Below are positions 37,490-47,600 of a stretch of 64,000 nucleotides of DNA, in pieces (positions within the stretch are counted from its first letter, which is position 1; each line of letters begins with the position of its first letter). Where the stretch lies: assembly GCF_025562715.2 (NCBI RefSeq), contig NZ_JAPFCC010000001.1, positions 3,304,501-3,368,500 of the forward strand. The letters are read 5' to 3'. This DNA is from Endozoicomonas gorgoniicola (GTDB lineage: Bacteria; Pseudomonadota; Gammaproteobacteria; Pseudomonadales; Endozoicomonadaceae). The translations under genes and the position numbers were made by a program. The notes beneath the pieces were generated by a model that did no database searches, was not told the origin of the DNA, and saw only the letters and a list, made by a program, of their open reading frames with translations.

Positions 37490-37698
37490 CGGGTAAAAAA
37501 ACCTTGCAGACTTTTTCAGCAAGGGAACCGGTGCAAAGTTAACAATCACCATGTGCAGATAATGCCGTTAATTCAGAACAAGCCAGTGTGACAAGGCCTG
37601 ATTAACAGCATTTTCACAGACACAGCCATGAGCGAAAAATACGGTTTTCGTCACCTCTGGCGATGAAAATTGCATTTTCATAGTAAAAGGACAAGACA
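37490..37698. other. Leader region before the small protein gene
   Basis: About 200 bases without a gene longer than 12 codons. A short dyad TGAAAATTGCATTTTCA lies near 37663-37679, just upstream of the ribosome site. Possibly an untranslated leader of the 37699 gene. Confidence 0.35.
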
Positions 37699-37935
37699 GT
37701 GAGTTATCTGAAACTGAGACTGGTCACCACAGGCAGCCTCGGCAACCTGGAAAAGGTTCTTCATTCCGACACCAGCTATGAACTGAAAATCAACCATTTA
37801 TCGGCGGAACACAATATCGACCGTGACCACTATGAAGTAGAAATGTGTGTCTCCGGTTTTCAGACTCAGGATCAAGTCATCATGAAGCTGGCGAGTGAAA
37901 AAGAGATTCGTGAACTGACACCACTGCGCCGGTAA
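37699..37935 (+). CDS. Small ACT-like hypothetical protein
   Basis: 78 residues starting at GTG (37699), with AAAGGA seven bases upstream. No family recognised with confidence. The predicted order strand (LKLRLVTTG), helix (SLGNLEKVLHS), strand (YELKINHLSAEH), strand (YEVEMCVSG), helix (QDQVIMKLASE), strand (IRELTPLRR) is that of an ACT-like fold and resembles the C-terminal domain of MgtC proteins, but no MgtC membrane part is present. It may be a small ligand-binding regulator. It lies downstream of the attenuator-like structure and converges with sseA. Confidence 0.6.
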   Translation: MSYLKLRLVTTGSLGNLEKVLHSDTSYELKINHLSAEHNIDRDHYEVEMCVSGFQTQDQVIMKLASEKEIRELTPLRR

Positions 37936-37959
37936 CGACCACCATGGACATCAGAGAAT

Positions 37960-38811
37960 TTATCCCTGATGTCCATGGAACGCTGCAACCGGGCGAGTCT
38001 CATCAGTGATCCATTCACTCCATGATCCCGGATAAAGTTTTGCCCCCGGCAGCCCGGCATACTCCATTGCCAATAGATTGTGGCACGCCGTAACGCCCGA
38101 CCCACAATAGAAAACCGGCTTCAAGCCAGCAGGTAACAAGGCGTTAAAGGCCTGTCTGAGTGACTCTGCCGCAAGGAAGCGCCCTTCATCATCCATATTA
38201 TCTGAAAACGGATGACACAGAGCCCCGGGAATATGCCCGGCTCTGGCATCAATGGGTTCAGACTCTCCTGCAAAACGCTCATAAGAGCGTGCATCCACAA
38301 GGCTAAAACAAGGGTCATCAAGCTGGCTGAGAATGTCCTGTGCAGAAACAGTGTTATCGTCGTTTAATTGGCTGATAAAGTGACTGATGTGGATCTTTGG
38401 CAGTTCTGAAGTCAGCGGATACCGACCTGCGAGCCAGGCTTTAAAGCCTCCATGAAGAACACTGACATGCTGCACACCAATCCAGCGCAGCTGCCACCAG
38501 GCCCTTGCGGCCATGGCATGACCGCCATCGTCATACACAACAACATGAGTATCGTCGTCAATCCCCCAGGAACGAACTCTTTCTACAAAAACATCGGGTT
38601 CAGGCAACGGGTGCCGTCCTGTTTTTCCAGGGATAATATCGCCTGACAGATCGTCTTCCAGATCGGCATAACAGGCACCCGGCAAATGGCTCTGGCTATA
38701 GAGAGAATGTCCCGCAGAGGGATTGGCAAGGTCATAACGGGCATCAATGATGATAATGCGCTCATTATTGAGCAGCGTAGCCAGGACTTCTGGCTCTATG
38801 AGTGGCGACAT
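37960..38811 (-). CDS. sseA: 3-Mercaptopyruvate sulfurtransferase (two rhodanese domains)
   Basis: 283 residues, the normal SseA length. The N-terminal rhodanese domain (IIIDARYDL, SHLPGACYADLEDDLS) is inactive; the C-terminal domain has LVDARSYERF and the active loop CGSGVTAC with cysteine near residue 236, matching the CG[S/T]GVT type of mercaptopyruvate sulfurtransferases. It transfers sulfur from 3-mercaptopyruvate to thiophilic acceptors such as cyanide or thioredoxin. The thioesterase gene lies upstream on the same strand, but 81 bases separate them. Confidence 0.93.
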   Translation of the reverse strand: MSPLIEPEVLATLLNNERIIIIDARYDLANPSAGHSLYSQSHLPGACYADLEDDLSGDIIPGKTGRHPLPEPDVFVERVRSWGIDDDTHVVVYDDGGHAMAARAWWQLRWIGVQHVSVLHGGFKAWLAGRYPLTSELPKIHISHFISQLNDDNTVSAQDILSQLDDPCFSLVDARSYERFAGESEPIDARAGHIPGALCHPFSDNMDDEGRFLAAESLRQAFNALLPAGLKPVFYCGSGVTACHNLLAMEYAGLPGAKLYPGSWSEWITDETRPVAAFHGHQG

Positions 38812-38892
38812 AACTATCCCATCAAATGCTGAATTAATGAGAGAATATCACGGGCAGAAGGAACACAACAACGACGCCTCAGCTCAGTCAAC

Positions 38893-39423
38893 TTAAGGCT
38901 CTGGTGGCCAGGGCCGCAGCGTGTCCCCTGCAACCCAGGAGCTGACCCATTCAGGCAATTCTGTCTCCCACTGCTCCAGCCCCATTTCATCCAGAACCTT
39001 ATGAGTTGGAACACTCCCGCTTTTACTGGTCACCGCTGTTCGCAGCAAGACTGACGAAGCTGGTTGTCCCTTAACCCACATAGACTGGGCAACGTAAGTC
39101 CATCGGTCATCTATCCCAACCAGCTGAGTCCGTATGGTGACCCGGTCAAACATTCTGACCCGTCGGCGGTAACGCACTGAGCTGCCCGCCACCGCAAAGC
39201 CCCAGCGGTTGCGTCGCAAGACCTCAGACAGACCTGTGCGAATAGACAGATCGAACCGGCCAATATCATATAAAGTCAGCATCCGTCCATTATTGACCTC
39301 CATAAACATATCCAGATCCCACGGACGACAGCGAAAGGTGGTCTCACAGAGATCATTGATAGAAATGGGTGAAGAAAATCTGGCTTTAATGCTGGACGTC
39401 AATAGACGTATAAGAGGGTACAT
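38893..39423 (-). CDS. 4HBT-like acyl-CoA thioesterase
   Basis: About 176 residues from MYPLIRLLTS at 39423; a longer frame to 39510 exists but its first 29 codons look unlike protein sequence. The hotdog-fold features are RPWDLDMFMEVNNGRMLTLYDIGRFD, where Asp-x-Asx and Asn-Asn-Gly replace the usual D-x-x-x-H-x-N-N pattern, then SSVRYRRRVRMFD and RWTYVAQSMW strands. It resembles the THEM6/YbgC-related thioesterase-like group, often annotated as acyl-CoA thioesterase. The substrate is unknown. Confidence 0.8.
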   Translation of the reverse strand: MYPLIRLLTSSIKARFSSPISINDLCETTFRCRPWDLDMFMEVNNGRMLTLYDIGRFDLSIRTGLSEVLRRNRWGFAVAGSSVRYRRRVRMFDRVTIRTQLVGIDDRWTYVAQSMWVKGQPASSVLLRTAVTSKSGSVPTHKVLDEMGLEQWETELPEWVSSWVAGDTLRPWPPEP

Positions 39424-39628
39424 AAATTCTTTTTCGGTGAAACAAAAAAATAACCCGCCAAATCCCTGGCAGGTTGTATCACGTCCTTGTGATAAATGCT
39501 GTCCTTGCATTTACAAGATAACAACACCGGGACAGCGCCAGCTATAGGCAGATTGCGGCATTTACTGTAAGACATATCCTACATCCTTCTTTTTCAGCTC
39601 TCTTTTCAGAAGAGCGGTCTTCAGCAAA

Positions 39629-39976
39629 CTATTGTGTGAGCCTACCGGACTTATCCACCACCTGATTATCAATAATGACTTTTTCAGAGAGGATATTTGA
39701 AATTTCATCAGTATCCCCTGTGCCATTTTCAATCACAATTCGGGTAATGGCTCCCGCATTATCGTCTGCGTCAAAATCATAATCTTCTGGGAAAACCGGC
39801 TCAACGCCAACCGGCTCTGGAAAAATCATGGCTTCCTCAATAATGGCTTCTGTCGGCAGCTCCGTCACAGACTCTTTTGTCTCACCGGGCAGTAGAAACA
39901 GTCCCGTCACAATTGCGCCGATGCCCACTGCCAGAGCTGCGCCCCAAAGCACTTCCTTTCTCATATCAAACCTCAA
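39629..39976 (-). CDS. Small single-pass membrane protein, acidic C-terminus
   Basis: 115 residues (111 if MRKEVLW at 39964 is the start). One N-terminal membrane helix (VLWGAALAVGIGAIVTGLFL) is followed by a strongly acidic, proline-containing periplasmic or cytoplasmic tail (EPVGVEPVFPEDYDFDADD). No family recognised. It could be a bitopic inner-membrane protein. A hydrophobic N-terminus without a signal-peptidase site argues for anchoring rather than secretion. Located between the thioesterase and the sugar-modification cluster, on the opposite strand to the latter. Confidence 0.65.
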   Translation of the reverse strand: MRFDMRKEVLWGAALAVGIGAIVTGLFLLPGETKESVTELPTEAIIEEAMIFPEPVGVEPVFPEDYDFDADDNAGAITRIVIENGTGDTDEISNILSEKVIIDNQVVDKSGRLTQ

Positions 39977-40136
39977 AGCCGAAAATATGGCGATAACCCT
40001 ATAGCCTTGCCATAGTAGGGCTACAGGGTTATGTAGTCAGGGTTTACAACAATAACCGCTTATAACCATAACCGGTTATAATGCCTGTTTAATTGATCTG
40101 CCACCAACAATTATTGAAAGAATTGCCGGAGCCCTG

Positions 40137-41087
40137 ATGACCGACAACACTTCCTTCAGCCTGAGCTGCGTCGTCCCCGTTTTTAACGAAGGACCGGTCA
40201 TTGCAGAGTTTCTTGAGGCTTTGCAGCCGCGTCTGCAGGAAATCACGCCAAACTATGAAATCATCGTGGTGGATGATGGCAGTCAGGATAACACCGTTCA
40301 GCTGGTAGAAAACTACTGCGACGGCCAGCATATCAAACTGATTGAACTGTCCCGGAACTTTGGCAAGGAAACCGCTCTGACGGCAGGTATTGACGCTGCG
40401 GAGAGTGATGCGGTTATTCTGATTGATGCTGACTTCCAGCACCCGCTGGATATGCTGCAGGTTTTTGTCGATCACTGGCGTCAGGGCTATCAGATGGTTT
40501 ATGGCGTACGTCAAAGCCGTCACAGTGAATCTTACCTTAAGAAAAAAGGCGCTCAGTTTTTCTATCAGATAATGCACCATAGTACAGGTATTAATGTACC
40601 TGCCCACGCCGGTGACTTCCGCCTGATGGATCGGGTGGTGGTTGAAGCACTCAAATCCATGCCTGAACGCAACCGTTTTATGAAAGGTATCTACGCCTGG
40701 GTTGGCTATAAAACCATAGGACTGCCGTTTGAGGTTCAGGATCGAAAGGCGGGAGAATCCGGCTGGGGCTTTGCGAAACTGGCCAGTCTGGCTATTTCGG
40801 GCATTACGGCGTTTACCACCCTGCCCCTGCGTATTGTCGGCGGACTGGGGCTGCTGATTTCCATGGTTTCGATGCTTTATGCCTTTTTCATCATATTTAA
40901 AACCCTGTTCCTCGGTGCACCTTTGCCTGGCTGGCCAACGGTTGTTGTTGCCATTACCTTTATCGGAGGCATACAGTTATTGTCTCTCTGGGTGCTGGGT
41001 GAATACATCTCGGGGATATTTAACGAAGTCAAACAAAGACCGAAATACCTGATTCAACGCCAGCTCGGTTTTAATAAAAAACAGTAA
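40137..41087 (+). CDS. GtrB/ArnC-type undecaprenyl-phosphate glycosyltransferase
   Basis: 316 residues. A GT2 domain (residues 1-220) has LSCVVPVFNEG, IIVVDDGSQDNT and the catalytic DADFQHP motif, with NFGKETALTAG between them; two C-terminal membrane helices follow (LRIVGGLGLLISMVSMLYAFF, cited in part, and VVVAITFIGGIQLLSLWV). This is the DPM1/GtrB/ArnC architecture, which transfers a sugar from a nucleotide donor to undecaprenyl phosphate at the cytoplasmic face. The next gene, a GtrA-like flippase, starts three bases after its stop, forming the usual GtrB-GtrA pair. Confidence 0.9.
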   Translation: MTDNTSFSLSCVVPVFNEGPVIAEFLEALQPRLQEITPNYEIIVVDDGSQDNTVQLVENYCDGQHIKLIELSRNFGKETALTAGIDAAESDAVILIDADFQHPLDMLQVFVDHWRQGYQMVYGVRQSRHSESYLKKKGAQFFYQIMHHSTGINVPAHAGDFRLMDRVVVEALKSMPERNRFMKGIYAWVGYKTIGLPFEVQDRKAGESGWGFAKLASLAISGITAFTTLPLRIVGGLGLLISMVSMLYAFFIIFKTLFLGAPLPGWPTVVVAITFIGGIQLLSLWVLGEYISGIFNEVKQRPKYLIQRQLGFNKKQ

Positions 41088-41090
41088 TTT

Positions 41091-41456
41091 ATGCAAATTA
41101 TCAAATTCATCGCGGTGGGTGGACTGGCAGCGCTGGTCCACCTTTCTTCTCTGTGGCTGATGGTTAACTTTCTCGCCCTTGATCCTGTTATCGCCAATGC
41201 CCTGGCCTTTATTGGTGCCTTTATTGTCAGTTTTACAGGCCAGAGCCTGTGGACATTTAATCACAAGTCCCATGACCACAATACAGCCCTGCGGTACTTG
41301 ATGATCCAGTTGCTTTGCAGCTTTATCCTTAACCAGGCGTTGTACACATTGCTGGTGCTGTATACACCTCTGCATTATATGGCAGCCAGTTTTATTGTCC
41401 TGATTACGATTCCTGTCATCACCTTTACTCTCAGCAAATATTGGGCATTCCGATGA
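41091..41456 (+). CDS. GtrA-like membrane protein (lipid-linked sugar flippase)
   Basis: 121 residues with four hydrophobic helices, as in the GtrA/DPMS family: FIAVGGLAALVHL, NALAFIGAFIVSFTGQ, LMIQLLCSFILNQAL, and a C-terminal IPVITFTLSKYWAFR segment with the family's ending (KYWxF). GtrA-type proteins move undecaprenyl-phosphate sugars to the periplasmic side. The stop overlaps the start of the deacetylase gene, showing tight coupling. Confidence 0.9.
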   Translation: MQIIKFIAVGGLAALVHLSSLWLMVNFLALDPVIANALAFIGAFIVSFTGQSLWTFNHKSHDHNTALRYLMIQLLCSFILNQALYTLLVLYTPLHYMAASFIVLITIPVITFTLSKYWAFR

Positions 41457-42280
41457 CGCATCCTATGAAACAAGTGACCCTGTGCGCTGATGATTATGGT
41501 ATGCACCCCCGGGTGTCGGGAGCGATTGTCGAGCTGATTCAACAGCAACGAATTCAGGCCACCAGCTGTCTGGTGACATCCCCGTTCTGGCAAGCGTCAG
41601 CCCGGTCCATTGCCGGCATCCGGGCTCAGGCTGATATTGGTCTGCACCTTAACTTTACCGAGGGCAGCGGGCTCAGCAGTACGTTCGCTAACGGCCTTCC
41701 CGGCCTTGGTAAAATGCTGGCAATTAGCCAGTTAAGACTTCTGAACTCAGCGAACCTGACCGAAGAAATCAAAGCGCAGTTTGAAGCCTTTACATCAGCC
41801 ACGGGTTTTTTCCCCGACTTCCTGGATGGTCATCAACATGTACACCACCTGCCACAGGTTCGTGACGCTCTGTTAAAGGTTCTTGCCGATTATTCACTGC
41901 CGGACAGTTTCTGGGTTCGCAGTGTTCACCCAATGTGTTCCAACACCTCAAACATAAAAACCCGGGTGATTGTACACAGTGGTGCCAGAGCCTTTCGCAG
42001 GCAACTGCAAACCCACCGGATTCATCACAATCAGGCATTTGCCGGTGTCTATTCATTAGGTCCGAACCAGCCGTTCCGGCACTATATGAAACACTGGCTG
42101 AGCCATTTAAAAAACTCCGGGCTGATAATGTGCCACCCTGCACTACCGGCAGCCTCCAATACGATTGACCACGCAGAAGCCAGACTTCAGGAATACAGCT
42201 ACCTCAAAAGCGCCGACTTTGTTTCTGACTGCACTGCAAACACAGTTAAACTCGTAAGGCTTTCTGAAAGCGCTGCCTAA
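41453..42280 (+). CDS. ChbG/HpnK-family carbohydrate deacetylase (YdjC-like)
   Basis: About 275 residues with the start at 41453 (MTHPMKQ), overlapping the stop of the GtrA-like gene; a start at 41441 is also possible. The metal-binding motif is CADDYGMHPRVSGAI at the N-terminus, then IGLHLNFTEG and FLDGHQHVHHLPQVR, which are the DD and H-x-H elements of the ChbG/HpnK (YdjC) deacetylases. It would remove an N-acetyl group from a sugar, here most likely the lipid-linked sugar made by the upstream GtrB-type enzyme, analogous to ArnD in lipid A modification although unrelated to it. Confidence 0.87.
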   Translation: MTHPMKQVTLCADDYGMHPRVSGAIVELIQQQRIQATSCLVTSPFWQASARSIAGIRAQADIGLHLNFTEGSGLSSTFANGLPGLGKMLAISQLRLLNSANLTEEIKAQFEAFTSATGFFPDFLDGHQHVHHLPQVRDALLKVLADYSLPDSFWVRSVHPMCSNTSNIKTRVIVHSGARAFRRQLQTHRIHHNQAFAGVYSLGPNQPFRHYMKHWLSHLKNSGLIMCHPALPAASNTIDHAEARLQEYSYLKSADFVSDCTANTVKLVRLSESAA

Positions 42281-42326
42281 ACAACTATGACAACTATGAC
42301 AACTGAAATAAACATTACGAAAAGCC

Positions 42327-43880
42327 ATGGATGACCTGCAGAACAATACCAACAACACCTCCGAATCTCTGAAACACCCTCTGCGCTGGCTCAGCCTCCT
42401 CTGCCTGTTCCAGTTAACGTTTTGGACACTGGCCCCCAACTGGGTTCGGCACTCCCTGAATTCTGACACCCTGGAAGGGATCGCCTGGGGCAACCTGTGG
42501 CAGTGGGGTTATGACAAACATCCGCCTCTGGCAGCCTGGATAACGGCACTGTTTGCCAATTTAAGTGACACTTCAGACCTGCCGGTGTATTTCCTTGCAC
42601 AGTTATCCATCGTTATTGTATTTATCGCTGTCTGGCGTCTTGCCAGAGAGTACCTGCCGGGCCAGGGGGCTCTGCTGGCTGTCTTCCTGCTGCAAGGTGT
42701 CTTGTTTTACAGCAACCGGGTCGAGCGGGTGACGCCCGATACGATTCAGGGGCCGGTCTGGGCATTGCTGGCCTTAACGTTTTATTTCGCCGTTACCCGT
42801 GAGTCCCTGAAATACTGGCTGTTAACGGGTGTACTGGCCGGTCTGGCGGTTCTTGCCAAATATCAGGTTGCGGTTTTATTTTTGCCGCTACTGATCGTTC
42901 TTCTGATCACCCGGGAAGGCCAGAAAAGCCTGAAAACTGCAGGTCCCTGGCTGGGAGCCATTGTAGCGACACTGATCGTTCTGCCTCATCTGCAATGGCT
43001 GATGGAGAATAACTTTGCAGCGGTCTGTTATCTCGAAGAAATGTACGTTGACAACCCGGACAACCAGCATGGCTCCGGCTGGGCCGATCGTTTTTATTAC
43101 CCTCTGTCATTCACTGTCAACAGTTTCAACAACATTCTTCCTATGTTGCTGTTGTGCATACCGCTTTTCCGGGCAAAAAAACTCAACATTCAATACGGTT
43201 CATTTAAAACCCTGTTCCTGACCGCCATTGCCCTGGGACCTTTTGTGCTCTCAATAGTGTTTGGTCTGATGACAGGCGAGAAGCTTATTCCACGGTGGGC
43301 GACGCCCTACTTTGCCTGGCTGCCGCTGTTCATTCTGGTGACGCTGAAACCGGAAATCACCTATAAACGGTTTCGTACCCTGGCCATTTGCTGTCTGGCA
43401 CTGGGAATGACTACTTGTGCATTAAGAACGGGCTTCCAGTATTACAAACCTCTGCAAAAAGAGAGGTACTGGGAATCCGATGAATACATGCCTGCCCGTG
43501 AAGAAATGGCTTACGCTGAAAAACTCTGGCAGCAGCACCACACCTACCCGATGCCTTATCTGGGTGGCCTTCATTATCACATTGCAGAACTGATTCCTTA
43601 CAGCAAGACCGACCCCATTCCTTTCTTTGGCCTGAATCCGGCTGAAAGCCTATGGATGGACGTTAAAGACTTCCACCGCCGGGGAGGAATGATTCTTATA
43701 CGCCATGGCAGAAGAAATACCGGCAAAGTGCAACAGCGCCTGAAAGACCATTACCCTGACGCTGTCTATATAGGCAGCCACAGCTTCAAGCCGGTCAGCC
43801 GACTAAATGTTGATCCACCGATTGAGTTCAAGACGGATTACTACCTGCTCGAACCCCGGACTGCTCCACAAAACCGCTAA
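42327..43880 (+). CDS. ArnT/PMT-like integral membrane glycosyltransferase (GT39/GT83)
   Basis: 517 residues. An N-terminal PMT_2-type membrane domain with about ten helices opens with the acidic loop after the first helix (NLWQWGYDKHPPLAAWI), the typical D-x-P-P motif of this group; SNRVERVTPDTIQG follows in a periplasmic loop. The C-terminus (about 400-517) is soluble. ArnT-like enzymes take a sugar from undecaprenyl phosphate and attach it to lipid A or another periplasmic acceptor. Last gene of the four-gene cluster; a strong terminator follows. Confidence 0.87.
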   Translation: MDDLQNNTNNTSESLKHPLRWLSLLCLFQLTFWTLAPNWVRHSLNSDTLEGIAWGNLWQWGYDKHPPLAAWITALFANLSDTSDLPVYFLAQLSIVIVFIAVWRLAREYLPGQGALLAVFLLQGVLFYSNRVERVTPDTIQGPVWALLALTFYFAVTRESLKYWLLTGVLAGLAVLAKYQVAVLFLPLLIVLLITREGQKSLKTAGPWLGAIVATLIVLPHLQWLMENNFAAVCYLEEMYVDNPDNQHGSGWADRFYYPLSFTVNSFNNILPMLLLCIPLFRAKKLNIQYGSFKTLFLTAIALGPFVLSIVFGLMTGEKLIPRWATPYFAWLPLFILVTLKPEITYKRFRTLAICCLALGMTTCALRTGFQYYKPLQKERYWESDEYMPAREEMAYAEKLWQQHHTYPMPYLGGLHYHIAELIPYSKTDPIPFFGLNPAESLWMDVKDFHRRGGMILIRHGRRNTGKVQQRLKDHYPDAVYIGSHSFKPVSRLNVDPPIEFKTDYYLLEPRTAPQNR

Positions 43881-43882
43881 CA

Positions 43883-43919
43883 AAAAAAGCCGCGCCTTTA
43901 CTTCAGGCGCGGCTTTTTT
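43883..43919 (+). terminator. Rho-independent terminator after the sugar-modification cluster
   Basis: Perfect dyad AAAAAAGCCGCGCCT / AGGCGCGGCTTTTTT with a seven-base loop, T-run on the + strand and A-run on the other side, so it could end transcription from both directions. Confidence 0.92.
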
Positions 43920-43921
43920 AT

Positions 43922-43976
43922 TCGGGCTACGGACTTCGGGCTACGGACTACGGGCTACGGGCTACGGACAGCGAAA
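43922..43976. repeat. Short tandem repeat of CGGGCTACGGACT type
   Basis: Four to five imperfect copies of a 7-14 base unit (CGGACTACGGGCTA) directly after the terminator, before the 3' end of slyB. No coding sense. Confidence 0.75.
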
Positions 43977-43982
43977 AGCGAA

Positions 43983-44453
43983 CTACTGAACACGAACCAC
44001 CCGACTGGTTGTCCCCTGGGTCAGCACCTTCACACGATCCCCCGCATTAAAAGGCGCTGCCGGATCATGCTGCTGAACGACAGACACATAGGAACCATCT
44101 TCCAGGCGCACGGTGATTTCAACGCCTTGTTTCTCGGTCAGCTTCTTCTCAGCCATATGACCGAGGACGCCCCCGGCGACAGCACCGGCAATACCGCCAA
44201 TGATGCCTTCGTTGCGCCCACCAATCTGGGAGCCGAGTACCGCACCGGTTGCACCACCAGCCAAGGTGCCGATCTCGCCTTCTGTACCCTCAAGCTTTAC
44301 AAACCGTGCTTCCGCGACCGTACCAAAACGTACGATCTGCATCTGCCGGGCTTCACTGCTGGAATAGGTCGTACCCGTCAAATCGGACATACACCCGGTC
44401 AGGGAGACAGCTATAAGAACGGCAAGGCCTGCCTGTTTGATTTTGTTGGTCAT
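43983..44453 (-). CDS. slyB: Glycine-zipper outer-membrane lipoprotein, SlyB/Pcp-like
   Basis: 156 residues. N-terminal signal peptide with lipobox LTGC (Cys near residue 21) for lipidation. The middle holds a glycine-zipper 2TM domain, LAGGATGAVLGSQIGG and GIIGGIAGAVAGGVLGHM, and the C-terminus an SH3-like strand region (GVEITVRLEDGSYVSVVQQ). This order is that of SlyB/Pcp lipoproteins, which stabilise the outer membrane, in enterobacteria under PhoPQ control. No PhoP box was identified here. Confidence 0.92.
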   Translation of the reverse strand: MTNKIKQAGLAVLIAVSLTGCMSDLTGTTYSSSEARQMQIVRFGTVAEARFVKLEGTEGEIGTLAGGATGAVLGSQIGGRNEGIIGGIAGAVAGGVLGHMAEKKLTEKQGVEITVRLEDGSYVSVVQQHDPAAPFNAGDRVKVLTQGTTSRVVRVQ

Positions 44454-44527
44454 TAATGTCTACTCCTGCGTTATCTTTTATTACCAGTGTATCCAAGGGT
44501 CTGACAGCTGTGTTTTAAAAGCTGTAA

Positions 44528-44578
44528 TTTTTTAAAAAAAAAGGAGCCGCTTTTTTCAAAGCCAGCTCCTTTGCTTAT
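44528..44578 (-). terminator. Terminator downstream of purL
   Basis: On the minus strand AAAGGAGC pairs with GCTCCTTT across a loop of about 17 bases and is followed by a run of T. A second hairpin, CTCCCTGAAAGGCAGGGAG, lies at about 44588-44607, between it and the purL stop. Confidence 0.75.
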
Positions 44579-44633
44579 CGGTTTGGACTCCCTGAAAGGC
44601 AGGGAGTTCCTTAACTCTTTAGTCAACCCACTT

Positions 44634-47600
44634 TTAATCCACCCAGGTTCGCGCATTGCGGAACATTCGCATCCAGGGTGCATCATCCTGCCAGTTATCA
44701 GGGTGCCAGCTGTTCTGAACGGTTCTGAACACTCGCTCAGGGTGAGGCATCATGATCGTTACACGGCCATCGGCAGAGGTCAGGCCGGTAATGCCCTTAG
44801 GAGAGCCATTGGGATTATACGGATAACGTTCAGTGACCCGACCCTGATTATCCACATAGCGCAGAGCCAGCTGACCCGCTTCCTGCAATCGCTCAATATG
44901 ATCAGGCTTACCGAATTCGGCATGCCCTTCACCATGAGCTACAGCTATCGGCATACGGGCACCTTCCATGCCACGCAGGAAGATGGAATTGTTCTTCTGC
45001 ACCTCAACCATGGCGACCCGGGCTTCAAACTGCTCGGACTGGTTGCGGACAAAATGAGGCCACAGGTCAGCACCGGGGATCAGCTCATGGAGGTTAGATA
45101 ACATCTGACAACCGTTACATACACCCAGAGTAAAACTGTCTTTCCGATCAAAAAAGGCAGCAAACTGCTCACGTCCGAGCGGATTAAACAGGATGGATTT
45201 AGCCCAGCCTTCACCCGCACCGAGTACATCTCCGTAAGAGAAGCCGCCACAAGCCACCAAACCTCTGAACTCGTCCAGCTGGCGGCGACCGCTGAGGATG
45301 TCACTCATGTGAACATCAACAGCGGTAAAGCCTGCTTTATCAAAGGCTGCTGCCATTTCCACATGACCGTTGACACCCTGCTCCCTCAGAATAGCGACCT
45401 GAGGGCGAACTCCCGTGGCAATAAAAGGTGCTGCAACATCATTGTTGATATCAAACGGCAGGGAAGCATGCAGGCCACTGTCCCTGTCGTCCAGCAGATT
45501 ATCGAACTCCTGACGGGCGCATTCCGGATTATCGCGCAGAGCCTGGATGCGATAGCTGGTTTCTGCCCACCAGCGCTGATATTTCACACGGCTTTCAGAG
45601 ATCAGAGTCTCGTCTTTGAACAGCAGGTTCACACGCTGGTCATCACGAAGGGTACCAATCGTGTGAGTGCAGTCGCCCAGGCCGGCTGCCGCAAGAATAT
45701 CCTTAACCCGGCCTTTATCTTCCGCACGAACCTGCAGCACCGCACCCAGTTCTTCGTTGAACAGTGCAGGCAGGATTTCGTCAACGGACTGAGCTATTTT
45801 TTCCAGATGAATGTCCATACCGGCACGACCGGCAAAGGCCATTTCAGCCAGAGTCGCAAACAGACCGCCGTCAGCACGGTCGTGATAAGCCAGCAATAAA
45901 TCCTGTTCCATCAGGATTTGAACGGCGTTGAAGAAGCCTTTCAGGTCAGCAGCTGAATCAACATCAGCGGCATCATCACCAATCTGCGCAAATACCTGAG
46001 CCAGCGCTGAACCGCCGAGTCGATTCTTACCGCGACCAAGGTCAATCAGCAGCAGGCGGGTGTCCCCCTTGTCCAGACGCAACTGAGGCGTGACCGTTTT
46101 GCGAACATCAGTGACCGGAGCGAAGGCTGAAATCACCAGAGACAATGGCGATGTCACGCTCTTGTCTTTATCGCCGTCTTTCCAGCTGGTACGCATGGAC
46201 ATGGAGTCTTTACCCACAGGAATGGCAACACCCAGCTCAGGACACAGCTCTATCCCCACTGCTTTTACGGTTTCATACAGCTTTTCGTCTTCGCCCGGGT
46301 GTCCCGCTGGTGCCATCCAGTTGGCGGACAGTTTGATATCACCCAGTTTTTCAATTCGGGCAGAAGCAATGTTGGTAATCGCTTCACCTATAGCCATTCG
46401 ACCAGAAGCCGGGCCATCAATAATGGCTACGGGAGTTCGCTCTCCCATGGACATGGCTTCACCGGTAAAGGTGTCAAACGAGGTCGTCGTTACCGCACAG
46501 TTGGCAACCGGCACCTGCCAGGGTCCCACCATCTGGTCACGGGCAACCTGACCGGTAACGGTTCGGTCACCGATGGTGATCAGAAAACTCTTGCTGGCCA
46601 CAGAAGGCAGCTTCAGAACACGTTCGCTGGCTTCTTCCAGGGTAATGCCGCTCAGGTCAATGGCATCCTGTTTAACAGCAGCGGATTCCACATCCCTGTG
46701 CATACGGGGTGGTTTACCCAACAGAACATCCAGAGGCATATCTACCGGATTATTGTCAAAGTGAGAATCCTCAACCAGCAGGTGTTTTTCTTCGGTGGCT
46801 TCACCCACTACCGCATAAAGGCAGCGTTCGCGCTGACAGATGGCTTCAAACAGCTCCATATTTTCCGGAGCCACCGCCATCACATAACGTTCCTGAGATT
46901 CGTTGCACCACAGCGCCAGAGGGGACATACCCGGTTCGTCGTTCAGAATGTTCCGCATCTGGAAACGACCGCCCCGGTCACCATCACTGACCAGTTCCGG
47001 CAGAGCATTGGACAGACCACCCGCACCCACATCATGGATAAAGGCAATGGGGTTGTCGTCACCCAGCTGCCAGCACTGATCGATCACTTCCTGACAGCGG
47101 CGTTCCATTTCCGGGTTATCACGCTGCACACTGGCAAAATCCAGGTCTTCCTGTCCCTCACCAGAGGTCATTGAGGAAGCGGCCCCACCGCCCAGGCCAA
47201 TCTGCATGGCCGGACCACCCAGAACAATCAGTTTGGCACCCACAGGGATTTCACCCTTTTCCACATGATCAGCGCGGATATTACCCAGACCACCAGCCAG
47301 CATAATGGGCTTATGGTAGCCACGCACTTCTTCGCCAGTGGCTGCTTTGGCTGACTGTTCGTAGGTACGAAAGTAACCACACAGGTTCGGACGACCAAAT
47401 TCATTGTTAAAACCCGCACCGCCCAGTGGACCCTCAATCATGATATCCAGGGCCGATACGATCCGGTCAGGCTTGCCATAGCCTTTTTCCCATGGCTGTT
47501 TGTAGCCGGGAATATTCAGGTTGGAAACGGTAAAACCGGTCAGGCCCGCTTTAGGTTTGGAGCCTCGCCCCGTCGCACCTTCGTCACGAATTTCACCACC

